Origin: Salisapilia sapeloensis
Lineage: Eukaryota; Oomycota; Peronosporomycetes; Peronosporales; Salisapiliaceae
Length of the DNA stretch: 64,000 bases
NCBI GenBank assembly: GCA_023334545.1
Contig: JAADVB010000003.1
Coordinates: forward strand, 62,001-126,000
Direction of reading: 5' to 3'
Shown here: positions 19,101 to 29,969 of the stretch, piece by piece
How positions within the stretch are numbered: position 1 is the first letter of the stretch
Layout: every line of letters begins with the position of its first letter
Program-made: the position numbers and the translations under genes
The notes under the pieces: generated by a model
Seen by the model: the letters and a program-made list of their open reading frames with translations, nothing else
Database searches by the model: none
What the model was told of the DNA's origin: nothing

Positions 19101-21546
19101 CTTCCTCTTCCTCGTGTAGGATCAAGTAGGTAGTGTCCGTAATGATCGCTCTGAGTAAACTACTTGCTTTTTTTATAATATGGTCATAAAACATGCGTCT
19201 ATTTCGATGATTTAATTGAACAGAAAGACTTCAATAAAGTATGGTCGACCCGTCTCAGATGTGGTGAATGAAGAGCGAGAGTGCGATGGACAGCCAAGTT
19301 TCCATAGCAATCTAAGCGCGAATATACTCGACTATAGGTGATATGGTAGTGCTCCCTTCTTATATGTACATATAAACGGTTCCCAAAGTTGTAAATTGCG
19401 AAAGATTGATATGCAACTGTTGATTTATTAGGTTGAGGAGATACTCATTGACCTCACGACGCTTGCTTCTTCCTGTATACCTGGAAGTTCGCTTGTCACT
19501 AGTACATACATGTAGTAGCATTTTTGTTCCTTTGCTATCCTTCTGGCCTCGTCTATAGCTTGTATTTGTCGCGATATACAACATTACTTGGGCTTATTGA
19601 AACGATGTGGATGCATTACTATAGTAGCGTTTCTTGATCCGGATTAAAAATCCAGCAGTGTCCTCCTCTTCAAACAAAAACAAAAGCATTGCAGACCTAC
19701 TGTGCTAATCATACCTTCGCATTCAGATGAACCAAAGACTTTTCATTTTGAAACTTGTATGCTTTCAATCAAGTTCTTGCTATCATCACAGTTGAGCTGT
19801 GATTATCAGGATCCGTAGGAAGTATCACAATCCAAAAGAGTTTTCATTACATTTAAATATACGCTAAAAGATAATGAATAGGCCAGAAAAGAAAAGAATT
19901 TGGCGTACGTGAAGTTCGTGTTCGGGATCCTCGACTAAGGTAATACAACTTAGACCGCAACTGCATCCTTTGTCGGTGCAATGAAATCCGCAAAACTATG
20001 GCTTGCAAAAGCTTGAACATCTCTAGGTTCAAGCAACTTTGTCTATGCTGCCTTGTTAGACTTCGGATCACGACAGCTACCAGGGATAGTTGATCAGATA
20101 CTTGAATACAGTTATATCTGATAGATTTTTGCTTTAAGCATGTCATGTAGCTCCACCAGCGCAAGAAAGTCTGGCACAAACAAACACTTCTCGTGTTTTT
20201 CGCATGGCTCTTAGCAATTTTCATCACTGACTAAAGGAGCGGAATCATTTTCCATAAAATCTTTGCGAGATATCAGGTTGAAGTTCCGGAAACGAATATG
20301 GGTTCTACTTGAAGCAAAGCTATCCAAAACGGTCGAAGGATAAAGATGGGGAGGAGTGATGCCATCCAAAGCTGTGTAAAAGACAGCTATCCTGTTGCCA
20401 TTTGGAATTTATCAAATATGATGGACTTGGCGCAGTGGAATTACAGGCATGAAAGTCCACGAAAGGTTTAAATTGTTGGTTGTTTCTTATGTATTAAGCG
20501 TTGTTGATAATGAGATAGCATGATCCATGATACGCGTGCAACAGCTTGTCTTGTAGAGGCGTAGATTCCATCCAATTCTATTCTGCTCAAGCAAAGATTG
20601 AGTGGTAATCGACAAAATTTTACCACTATATTGATAAATATTGCGTTTAATGTTTGGTATCGATTCCATGGCGGCATGCTTCCGGACCTTTTCTATCCGC
20701 ATGAGTCGAACGAACGCGTAGGTTCCATCAGACTGATTGACCATTTCTTATGGAGCTAAATGCCTGAAGAGATACGGAAGGTTGCCAGGCTACCACCTGC
20801 CAATCATAGATTGCTTCCGATAGCAATATGAACATGAAATGGTTCTTGAATGGCTCTAACTTGCTGCATCGGAGATGATCTTAATCAGCATCGATGCCAT
20901 GAATTAACTGCAGTGAATCATTTCAATTATATCTTCGTTCAAGATTTACCGCAAGTCATTCCTTCATCTGTTGAAAATTCACACACAGACCAACGTCCGA
21001 TCGAAACATATCTGAAAGATGTAGCAAAAGACGATCGTGGCATTCGTCACACGGTCAACACAAGGGATCGCAAAAACAGTAGACACGTAAATATACAAAC
21101 AAGAGGGCTAAATCGCTCCAGGCTGAACTTTGCGCACGAAGCGAGTAACTACATTCGCAAGACCAATGTGCCTAACAACATATAAAACGCAGCGCAGACC
21201 CAAATTTTCAGTGGAGTATATGCATATGTGTCGAGGATGATCATGATGAGAATGAAAATGTTGAAGTTCGTAGAAACAATCCAGAAAGGAATGACGACCG
21301 CATTTTCGAGTTAAGCAAGTATCTCCCACCTCGGCAAATCCTACAGCACCTTCCGTTCAAGCTATCCGAAACAAGTCCAAGCCAAGTAAACATACCTGCT
21401 TACGTAGCATGCTTGCTCCACTTCCTCTACAAATCCTACGAATATCTCATTTAAAGTATGGAAGAAATTGACGGTGACAAAGTATGGACGCTTCTGCCTA
21501 CCAATTTTCTATCAAAATCAGAGTCTACGAGAAATAAACAAGCGCA
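19101..21546. other. gene-poor AT-rich island
   Basis: 2.4 kb without a gene I can support, by far the longest such gap in the window. Frames are short, broken and lack family motifs. A perfect small hairpin (ATCACAG-TTGAG-CTGTGAT) lies at about 19794-19812. The right end holds a hydrophobic remnant, listed separately. It could be a decayed gene or transposon, or regulatory DNA for the flanking TRAPPC8 and ORMDL genes. Confidence 0.5.
21149..21310 (-). pseudogene. possible remnant of a polytopic membrane protein gene
   Basis: A minus-strand frame of 53 codons between TAA at 21311-21313 and TAG at 21149 is strongly hydrophobic in alternating blocks (VVIPFWIVSTNFNIFILIMI, then KIWVCAAFYMLLGTLVL). 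It has no ATG that could start it and no AG acceptor between the upstream stop and the first hydrophobic block. Further hydrophobic pieces occur downstream in other frames (for example YIYVSTVFAIPC and TIVFCYIFQIC). This pattern suits a decayed membrane-protein gene. I cannot name the family; chance is possible. Confidence 0.3.
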
Positions 21547-22098
21547 ATGAGTAGCCGAATGAAGACGCCGGATAATGTGAGCGTCGAGCTTAACAAGAAT
21601 GTGAGCTGGATGGACGCGCGAGGGTTCTGGACCTTTTACGCGCTGCTCCTCGGCCTGCTCTACCTGACGATGCCTGTCATCCTCCCGCCGTCGCACACGA
21701 TGACCGGTGTCAACGTCGTCCATGGCGTCGTACGTTCAGTTTTCTTATATGGTATAAGAATAGTACACGAACTTGTTATGTAGGTGACGTTCATTATCAT
21801 GCACTGGGTGAAGGGTTCTCCGGACATGGGAGACTATCAGGAGCTGACGTTCTACGAGCAGATTGAGCAGGGCCATCCATGGACTGGCACGAAGAAATTC
21901 CTCATGGTCGTCCCGACGGTCCTCTTCCTCATGGCTTCCGTCCAGACGGATTACGACGCGACGCACTTGTGCATCAACTTCCCCATTTGGCTTACGCTGA
22001 TTCTTGCGAAATTGCCGGCTCTCGATCGTGTTCGTATTTTCGGCATTAACTCGACCGTCGGCATTGACCAAGCGATTCATGAGCCAAAGCGCCAGTAA
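21547..22098 (+). CDS. ORMDL: ORMDL sphingolipid-homeostasis protein, 2 exons
   Basis: ER membrane protein that inhibits serine palmitoyltransferase and so limits sphingolipid synthesis. Exons 21547-21729 and 21784-22098 join in phase 0 over a 54-nt intron, giving 165 residues (family about 153). Family blocks are present: NVSWMDARGFWTFYALLL, the TM pair, FYEQIEQGHPWTGTKKFLMV with VPTVLFLMASVQTDYD, and the C-terminal PALDRVRIFGINSTVGID. Four hydrophobic segments are visible. The N-terminus is short and lacks the Ser cluster phosphorylated in yeast Orm proteins. Confidence 0.95.
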
Positions 22099-22297
22099 TT
22101 CGTTGAATCCCATCTACTTTCGTACGCAAGACGATTGGATTGCTTTGAAATAAACGTCTTTTATATCCATTTCGACTTGTAATGAGCGAGAGAGAAAGAA
22201 AAAAAAGAAGTCAAATACGAATTATTACGATGTTCCGATCCTTTGGCGTCTCGTTCTCCTCCACACGTCCATCTGCAGTCCAAATCGAATGCTCAGC

Positions 22298-23082
22298 TCA
22301 ACAGCATCCGCTCTTCGACTTGGTCGTCGACGGTGGTTTAATTGGGAAAGTCTCTTTCTCCGCTTGCGGTGGATCCTTTGGCAGTTTCTTCGCGATCGCG
22401 ACGAACAGATCCTGGACGTTCACAGCCGTCTTGGCTGAGGTTTCCATGTGCAAAATACCATTGTCTTCAGCGTACTGATGGGCTTCTTCAAAGTCGACCT
22501 TGCGCCGGTCTTCCAAGTCCGCTTTATTCCCTGCCAGAGCGATGACAACGTTCGGATCACCTCGACGCTGTAATTCCTTGACCCACGATTTCGCGCCCGT
22601 GAACGAATCCTGCAATCGGAATTAGGTAAGGAAGATAGGGAGAAGGTGAGAGCTAGATACCTTGTTCGTGACGTCGTATACGACGACAGCAGCGGCTGCA
22701 CCACGATAATACATGGGCGCGAGACTCCGGTATCGTTCTATTCAGCCAATTTCATGAGTATCCTGACCAGCGATAAAGATAGGAGGCATGGTACCTTGTC
22801 CAGCGGTATCCCAGATCTCGAATTTGACCGTAAGACTGTCTTCGAGATTGACTGTCTGGGTCAAGAACGCAGCTACTCGTACGTATCTCGCGTTAGATAT
22901 GATTTATTCTGTATAGACGAGTAGGAGCAAGGGGGATCATTGCTATCTACTGTACCGCCAATCGTCGGTTCTTGGAACTCGTAAAATTCATCTCGTACGA
23001 AGCGTACGACGAGGCAGGACTTGCCGACGGCCGTGTCGCCAAGGAGCACGAGTTTGAAATGACATGTCTTGCGTTGCGCCAT
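22298..23082 (-). CDS. RAB5: Rab5-type small GTPase, 4 exons
   Basis: Early-endosome GTPase that recruits FYVE-domain and other effectors; two FYVE proteins are encoded in this same window. Exons 23082-22956, 22872-22795, 22737-22661 and 22609-22298, with introns of 83, 57 and 51 nt, give 197 residues. G motifs: GDTAVGKS (P-loop), effector region [32 protein letters not shown] (G3 and Rab5 subfamily signature), GNKADL (G4), ETSAKT (G5). The protein ends KSGCC, a double-Cys geranylgeranylation site. The hypervariable tail is somewhat shorter than in animals. It is convergent with ORMDL, with stops 199 bp apart. Confidence 0.95.
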
Positions 23083-23354
23083 TCTTGTCGATTCAAAGGT
23101 CAACGATGCAAATAAACTCGAGCAATCGAGCCGACTAGAGAGATACTGTGTACGTAAAGGGGGCAGCTGCCAGGACACGACGTCGCGGCAGAGTTCAGAT
23201 AAAATGTACTCGTGTCTTCTCTCCGGATCGATGTGGGCAGGAACCCAGTAATTCATCCAATCACGAGACAGATAAGGGGGAAATAAGAAACACTGTGAAA
23301 GGTTGGAAGCGGATGCGAACGGAAAAAAAGACGATTTAAAGCACCTACTCTTTC

Positions 23355-24098
23355 CTACGGAATCGGCTTGACCTAGAAAGAGAAAGTTAGATCAAGGATG
23401 GAGGGTGGAGCATATGTGGAATGTACCTTGAAGTGCAATGTGATCATCGAAAGGACAATGCATTTCAAGTCTTGCACGACATAATAGAAAACACGAAGTC
23501 CTTCCGGGTCTTTGCTTTGCTGGACGTCGAGGAGAGAGCCGATTTTCGCACACTAGTCTTATAATGAGTACTGGGATGTACATGGGAGAATAGTATAAGC
23601 TTACAGTGAAGGAAATATGCTTGCCATCTACAATGATTTCCAGCTCTTGCTTGCCAACTCGATCCGGTTCAGGCCATTCCGAGTCATCCTCTCTATACAG
23701 CGATTGGTATCAACATTGCATTCAGTAGATATCGTCGCGTATAGGATCGTACTCGATGATTTCGCTGTCTCGAATGATACGCTTGAGCTCTTCGATGACC
23801 GACTCGGTCACTGTCACTATATTTCATCTTATGATTAATAAATACATTTCGCAGATTCCTTGCATGAACTACAAACCTTGTTTCCGGATGAGATGGTCAT
23901 TCTTGTAATTAGAGTTGTTCGAATAGCGCAAGGTCCCGTCCGCTTTTACTTCGAATTCCATGAACTCATGACCGAACTTTCCCTTGTGACCCACACTATA
24001 TCAACAATAGTACGTTAGCTACATGTAGACACCTTTATAAAGTTGAGAAAAGCAATGACGTACTAGTAGCGGAGGTAGAAGTCGCTATCTCTGGCCAT
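23355..24098 (-). CDS. MAGOH: exon-junction-complex protein Mago nashi, 6 exons
   Basis: Core of the exon junction complex, pairing with Y14/RBM8A. Exons: 24098-24064, 23995-23877, 23816-23753, 23692-23605, 23552-23427 and 23372-23355. The introns (68, 60, 60, 52 and 54 nt) remove every stop. The result is 149 residues, the family's normal length. Landmarks: [90 protein letters not shown] and the final VKPIP. Exon 6 is only 18 nt including the stop. It is divergent from the DP gene across about 200 bp. Confidence 0.95.
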
Positions 24099-24301
24099 CT
24101 TCGCTACCAGCAAACGACGCAAAAGTGTGTGAAAGAGTTTTATCCAATTGCTGTCTCGATTGTATAGACCATGCGATCGGATTGGCTTAAAATAGGAGAC
24201 AACAACTTGACAAAAGAGCTCGAGCTGGCCCATTTCTTGCCTGGATCATCAGCTTCCGGTGCCGAGTACGTGCTTCTGGGGCTATTAAGGACGATCGTAG
24301 C

Positions 24302-25586
24302 ATGCCGAAAGAAGACAAAGATGCTGTACAAACGCCTACGAAAAGACGGAGGACGAATAGTACTAGAAAGACAGCAGGAGCGTCGAAAACCCACGCCACT
24401 CGCCGTGATTTGACCTCGTTTGATATTGAAGAGAAGGAAAGCGGACCCCCAGGTAGATGATATAGCTTGATTTGATCTTGAAGCATATTTTAAATTAAAT
24501 ACACTATGCTCGGCAATTGTGCAGGCGGTTTGACGACGCCAACCAAGCATGGAAAGAGTGCTTCCAGAGTCCAAGACACGGACTTTGCTGATTTAATGCG
24601 GTCGTCTGGCATGGAAAAAATGGCAAGTGCAACTGGTATAATGCCTGAACCTACAGTGGGGACTTCATCTCAGACCAATACCTTGGCAACGCCATCCTCC
24701 GCAGTGAAGACAGAAACCAAAGCGCCTGCACCTGCAGCCACGACACCGAGTCAATGGACACCTGCCTCTGTCGCCTCACCGTACGTACCACATATTCATA
24801 TATACTGCGTATCAAGTATAATTGAGACGATGGGTATAGTCTATCGGGGAAGAAGAGCCGAATGGGTGGCAAAGGCAGCAAAGGCTTACGACATTTTAGT
24901 ATGAAAGTGTGTCAGAAAGTAGAAGAGAAGAACATGACGACGTACAATGAAGTGGCAGATGATCTCGTGAATGAATTTGTCACCATGCGTCCAAATGATG
25001 CTGTACAGCTCCTCATTGCAATCCAAACGTCCGTGTATTAATAGCTTGGAGATAGGTGTACGATGAAAAGAACATCCGTCGACGTGTATATGACGCGTTG
25101 AATGTTCTCGGTGCTCTTGATATTATTGAGAAAGAAAAGAAAGACATTCGATGGAAAGGTTTGCCATCGAATCTCCAACACGATACCGAAGTTCTACTGG
25201 CCGAGCGGGAAGAGAGACAGAGACGGATTGAAGAGAAGAAGATGCAAGTGCAGGAACTAGCTGTGCGTCAAGTGCTCGTAGCTAATCTGATCCGACGGAA
25301 TAAAGAGAATGAGCGCAAAGGACTCGAACAAGAGGATACACGCATCCATCTTCCGTTTCTAGCTGTTGCAACTCGAAACGATACGAGGGTCCAAGTGGAA
25401 GTTTTGGATGATCGACATGATGCATTTATCAATTGCAACGATACGTTCACAGCGCATGAAGACGGAGCGATCTTGAAGAGTATGGGTCTGCATCGATGTT
25501 CCAAGGCACGTGTGCAAGAGATTCTACCTGCGCATCTCGTACCTTACTTTCCATCGGAATTTTATACAGACCAGTTGGAAAGTTAA
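24302..25586 (+). CDS. TFDP: E2F dimerisation partner DP (TFDP), 4 exons
   Basis: Heterodimer partner of E2F in cell-cycle transcription. Exons 24302-24452, 24525-24780, 24840-25002 and 25056-25586, with introns of 72, 59 and 53 nt, give 366 residues. The N-terminus is basic ([13 protein letters not shown], a likely nuclear signal). The winged helix spans exons 3-4: [34 protein letters not shown] and then the DP signature [17 protein letters not shown] with [15 protein letters not shown] coiled-coil dimerisation helix follows ([18 protein letters not shown]), then the DP marked-box-like C-domain. The exon joins restore the DP fold across three introns. Confidence 0.93.
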
Positions 25587-25729
25587 TGAGCAACAAAGGA
25601 AAACTTTTTTATTTCTTTTGGCGAGAATACGGCATCCGAGCATGATGTTTGATGTCGTGATGATGGAGCTTATGCATGTACGCAGAGATGAAGTTGGTAA
25701 AGTAGGTAGCTTCTGAAGAGCTTGGTTGC

Positions 25730-25969
25730 TTAAGAGCTTTGGTAAGACTCTCGGTCTTCCGAGATAGTAGAGGAATGCATCTTAGCAGGGTCCCACCCTC
25801 GCACAACGTCTGCGTAGGTTCGTGTCGATGCCTTTTGGCCGATGTTTTCAGGTAAAAAGACCCATTCTTCGGACTCCGAAGTAGATCTAGAGGTCGTCTT
25901 TGTTGTAGTCACCTTGGTAAAGTAGCTCGCAATCGCGCCGAGCATCGAGGGAGTCGTTGTCGCGTGCAT
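25730..25969 (-). CDS. small hypothetical protein, 79 residues
   Basis: An intronless frame with an ATG start, Thr/Ser-rich (FTKVTTTKTTSRSTSESEEW, then FLPENIGQKASTRTYADVVR). No signal peptide, membrane segment or known domain is visible. It sits between the DP stop and the GCN5 start. Codon content is compatible with coding, but a short frame in flanking DNA is also possible. Confidence 0.35.
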   Translation of the reverse strand: MHATTTPSMLGAIASYFTKVTTTKTTSRSTSESEEWVFLPENIGQKASTRTYADVVRGWDPAKMHSSTISEDRESYQSS

Positions 25970-26182
25970 CGTGTGCTTGTAGGTAGCTGGAAGAAGCCGT
26001 TATGTTATGTGCGGGAGATTCGTGACCTTTCACATACAAAGTTCAGTACTTTTCGTTGAAGTAAGAACTGATCGTTGATTCGTTGAAATTTGGCCTGAGA
26101 AGAACGGAATCCCAATCAAAATTTCAGTTCGGGAATGGTTTAAAACGACATGTTGGATACATGTCGAATTCTCAACACATAA

Positions 26183-28367
26183 ATGTTGGAAACTCCGAGG
26201 AAGCGTGGTGAGGCGATGGACGTGTCTGGTGAGCAGGAGGACAAGTTTGATGTGAAAATGGATGAGACGGGTAGTCAGGAGACGAAGGACGGTGGTGAGG
26301 ATTTTCGGATGGAGGAAAACGATCAGGAACAGGAGAAGGACGAGGTAGTAGAAGACGCAGATACTGGTGGTAAGACAATGCCAGTATCGGACGAAGCCAA
26401 AGACGAAAGCGACCTGAAAGAGAATGAAGTGGATGGTGAAGAGAAGAAAGAGGAGGATGTTAGCATGGAAGGTAAAGACCAGGAAGGGACAAAGGAGGCA
26501 ACTGAAGATGCAGATACTGCTGACAAGACCGTGTCATTATCCGTTAAGCAGGAGCAGGAAAGCCAGGTAGAAGCGACTGTACAAGACAGCGATGGCAAGA
26601 AGGAAGTATCTACTGAAGAGGCACCCAAGGTTGATGCAGAAATGCCAGTATCTAGTAGAAAAGAGCCAGAAGCCCAAGTAGAAGAGAATGGAGTCGATCG
26701 TGATGACACCGAGACAGAAGATAAAGACACGAATATGGAAGCCAAGGAGGAAAAAGAGACAAAAGAAGAGTCAGTTAAAGATACAGATAGCCATGTCAAT
26801 GAGTCCTCTGACGCTCCAAAGGAAGATGCAGAAGCTGTCGCCATGAATGGAACGATTGAAGAGCATGCAAAGGAATCCAATGGTTTAGCTATAGTTGAGG
26901 AAGCCAAGGAAGATGTTGAAATGGCGACTAGGCAAGAAACTGTCCAGTTTGATGCAAAAGACAATGGAGAACCAGCGACAAAGAAGCAGAAAACGCAAGA
27001 CACTACTTCATCTACCCCCGAAGGTTTTTATATATAGCATTCTCTACCTACCATTTAATTAATCTCTTCTCGATAGACAATCCGGTATTAATTCCTGCAT
27101 CGGCTATGATGTCTCGAGACGAGATGGCGAAAGCAGAAGAAGATGGAGGTGGCTTAAAGTTCGATGTGATCACGAACGACGGACAGGATGAGCATTTGAT
27201 CCAACTGATGACACTCAAGAACATCTTTGCGAAGCAACTTCCAAAGATGCCAAAGGAGTATATCGTCCGCCTAGTCTTTGATCGCAACCATCGATCGATG
27301 GTCATTCTCAAGAACGGTCAGCATGTCATTGGAGGCATTTGCTATCGTCCGTTTTACGATAACCATTTTGCTGAAATCGCTTTCTGTGCTATTAATGCTG
27401 CGGATCAAGTGAAAGGATATGGCACGCGCTTGATGAACCACTTGAAAGAGTATGTGAAGCAGCATCAGATTTCGCATTTCCTCACGTACGCCGATAACTA
27501 TGCAATTGGGTACTTTAAGAAACAAGGATTTGCTAAAGTCGTTTCAATGCCACGAGCCAATTGGTTTGGGTATATCAAGGACTATGACGGAGGTACCTTG
27601 ATGGAGTGTGTGATTCATCATCAGATCGATTACCTTCGTCTTACATCGATGCTCCACCAGCAACGAAAAGTAGATATAATTGTACATATTGAGAGGTGTA
27701 TTGGATATTTATATGTGAGTTGTAGGCTATTCAGAAGAAGATTGAGGAGAGATCAAAGGAGCGTATCGTCTACTCTGGCTTGAAAGAGTTTATGGACGCT
27801 CGGCAGTTAGATGTGCATAAGATCCCTGGCGTCAGTACGTCTATCTTCCTTTTCATTATGGTGATAAGAGACTAATAGAGACATGTAGAGGAAGCTGGAT
27901 GGTCTCAAGCGACGATTCGGAATAATCGCTTTGGGTAAGGACACTGATAAAATAGGTATGGACGTAAGGGCTTATGTGGTGGTGGATATAGAACACGAGA
28001 TCAAGGTAACTTCCGGACGCAGTTGATGCAGCTGTGGCGACTGGTGAATAACCATCGGAGCTCGTGGCCGTTCCATGAGCCAGTGGATGTGACGGTAGTC
28101 GTGGACTACTTGACGTATATCAAGGAGCCGATTGATCTGTCGCTTATCCAGCGGCGCATTGAGAATGGACATTATACGACGAAAGCAGGGTTTAAAGCCG
28201 ATTTGGACAAGATGCTGGACAATTGCCTCTACTACAATGGACCGGAGACTAACTACTACAAGTACGTTTCATGTTGATAGAGATGGTGATGCGATGGTAA
28301 CGTTGTATGTGACAGAGCGGCGGAGGATTTGAAGGAGTTTGTCAACGCGAGAATCCACGTGCGATAA
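26183..28367 (+). CDS. GCN5: histone acetyltransferase GCN5 with bromodomain, 6 exons
   Basis: Catalytic subunit of SAGA-type complexes, acetylating histone H3. Exons 26183-27023, 27077-27669, 27726-27834, 27889-27934, 27992-28261 and 28316-28367, with introns of 53-57 nt, give 636 residues. Exon 1 (residues 1-280) is highly acidic Glu/Lys/Asp-rich low-complexity sequence with loose repeats (VEDADTGGKT, TEDADTADKT). The GNAT domain follows: RLVFDRNHRSMVILKN, GGICYRPFYDNHFAEIAFCA (general-base Glu), QVKGYGTRLMNHLK (acetyl-CoA loop), YFKKQGF. The bromodomain closes the protein (WPFHEPVDVT, YLTYIKEPIDLSLIQRRI, CLYYNGPETNYYK with the acetyl-lysine Asn). The PCAF-type N-terminal domain is not seen. 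Confidence 0.93.
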
Positions 28368-28528
28368 GAGCCCTATGTTGGTCTTTAATATCGTGAACAT
28401 CTTTTCTTATCCGCAAATCTTGTTGTATACTTTGTCGACTTTCCTATGTAAGATAGTCTCGAGTGGATAGAATGGACTTTGGACCTGAATGATGAGCTCA
28501 ATTTTATTTCTATTCTGCCAATACATTC

Positions 28529-29817
28529 CTATTGTTGTGGCTGGATATGTGCAATGTCCCAAGGTCCAAGGATCTCCCTATATCAAAGTATTGTTAGGAT
28601 GATGGAGTTGGATAGTAGGGACAGGTGAAACGTACGTTTTGTGTTCTTGTACATGCATGAACCAGAGGGGGCAGACAAACGTGACGAAAGGAGTAAAGAC
28701 GCTATGTACTGCACAAAGAGCTGGCGTCGCATGGTAGGATAGGCATATGGAGAGGGTGAACATGATCACTACGGTGACAACATGGGCGCCTTCCGATTCT
28801 CTCTATCGAAACCTTTCATTCTAAAAAGTACTTTGATTGCTGTGTATGCAGAACGTACCTTTAACTCCCTTTGGAACATGGGTAGGAGAGCAAATAATTC
28901 GATTGCAAAGAGCATAAAAGCAAAGACTTGATCGTTCGAGGCTAAGCGAGAAGCTAGCAGTACGGCGGTAAAGATGGCTGCATTTAACGACACTGTTCCA
29001 CCAAATACATGACCACTTTCACTTGGTACGTAGCAGTAGTCATGGCTGATCAAGTGCAATAGAGATAGCGAGTACGTGAGTGCCCATATCGTATCGTCTG
29101 CGTAGGACTCGGTCAGTGTCCGCAATACTGGAGATAGAATCGATAGCGTCGCTAAGAAGAGGAGACAAGAGCTCAACACTTGAGACTTTCCTGCATAATA
29201 AAATCGTTGGTACTGTAGAAGCAAGCGTAAATAATATAGGAAATATCATACCAAAGGAGATTCCTAAAGCAAAGCGGTAAATACAATATCCCAAGATCGC
29301 CACGCCGACATTGATGCTTCCGAGGGATATGACCGACAAGAGATTTTCGTTGGAGTATTCAAACACTGCCTACGTATGCGTAGAGTTCACTTTATGATCT
29401 GTTCTGAATACACATGCAGAGGGAAGAATGATTCGTACGTAAAAGATAAGGACGGAACTCGTTTGGAGAGTGATTGCAGCAGTAGACGCTACCATTCCCC
29501 AGTAGTTATGCTCCTGTACATGCTCTATCAAGGTAGAGGACATATTACTCATTGTGCATCATATCGTGGTGATGGCTTGATGTACCGTTAGTACGGAGCT
29601 GCTCGAGGAAAGTGGGAGGGACGTAGTTATCTTCAAAGGGCTGCTCCTCGTACAACACCTTTTGCCATGTAGCCTACACACACATCCAGGTAATATCAGC
29701 ATGCAAACACGACCGCATGCGAGTATGGAGGTAGCTCAGAATCCAAATTACCATCTTCCGGTCGTTTTCGGGGTTTGTTGTCACAAAATGGTGTCGAATA
29801 ATATCAGTTATAGCCAT
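28529..29817 (-). CDS. PIGC: GPI N-acetylglucosaminyltransferase subunit PIG-C (GPI2), 7 exons
   Basis: ER membrane subunit of the enzyme that starts GPI-anchor synthesis by adding GlcNAc to phosphatidylinositol. Exons: 29817-29752, 29673-29586, 29524-29439, 29369-29252, 29190-28859, 28802-28636 and 28577-28529. Introns are 56-78 nt and all phases agree, giving 301 residues (animal protein about 297). Family marks: [20 protein letters not shown] near the N-terminus, [18 protein letters not shown] and [21 protein letters not shown] in the core, and [10 protein letters not shown] at the end. About eight hydrophobic segments. No single uninterrupted frame covers the gene. Confidence 0.93.
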
Positions 29818-29969
29818 CTAAACTATTATATTTTTGAAATGATCCTGAATAGTCCCATGATGTAGCCTAATTTCCAGGTTTCTACATGACAAGAGTACTC
29901 TCTCCTCCTTGCATTCGACTTGAACTGAAAGATATGCTTCTGCAATAGTAAAGTTGAAATGGAATTCGA

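Noticed and set aside
19853-20227. 124-codon minus-strand frame with Trp/Arg-rich start
   Set aside because: Slight resemblance to IQ/Sfi1-like helices, but no repeat register and no supporting exons; counted as part of the gene-poor island.
20850-21185. 111-codon plus-strand frame in the gene-poor island
   Set aside because: No motifs, low-hydrophobicity random-looking composition, overlaps the minus-strand hydrophobic remnant region.
26323-27003. 226-codon Ser-rich frame antisense to GCN5 exon 1
   Set aside because: It is the mirror of Glu/Asp/Lys-rich codons, which read as Ser/Phe/Val on the other strand; no motifs.
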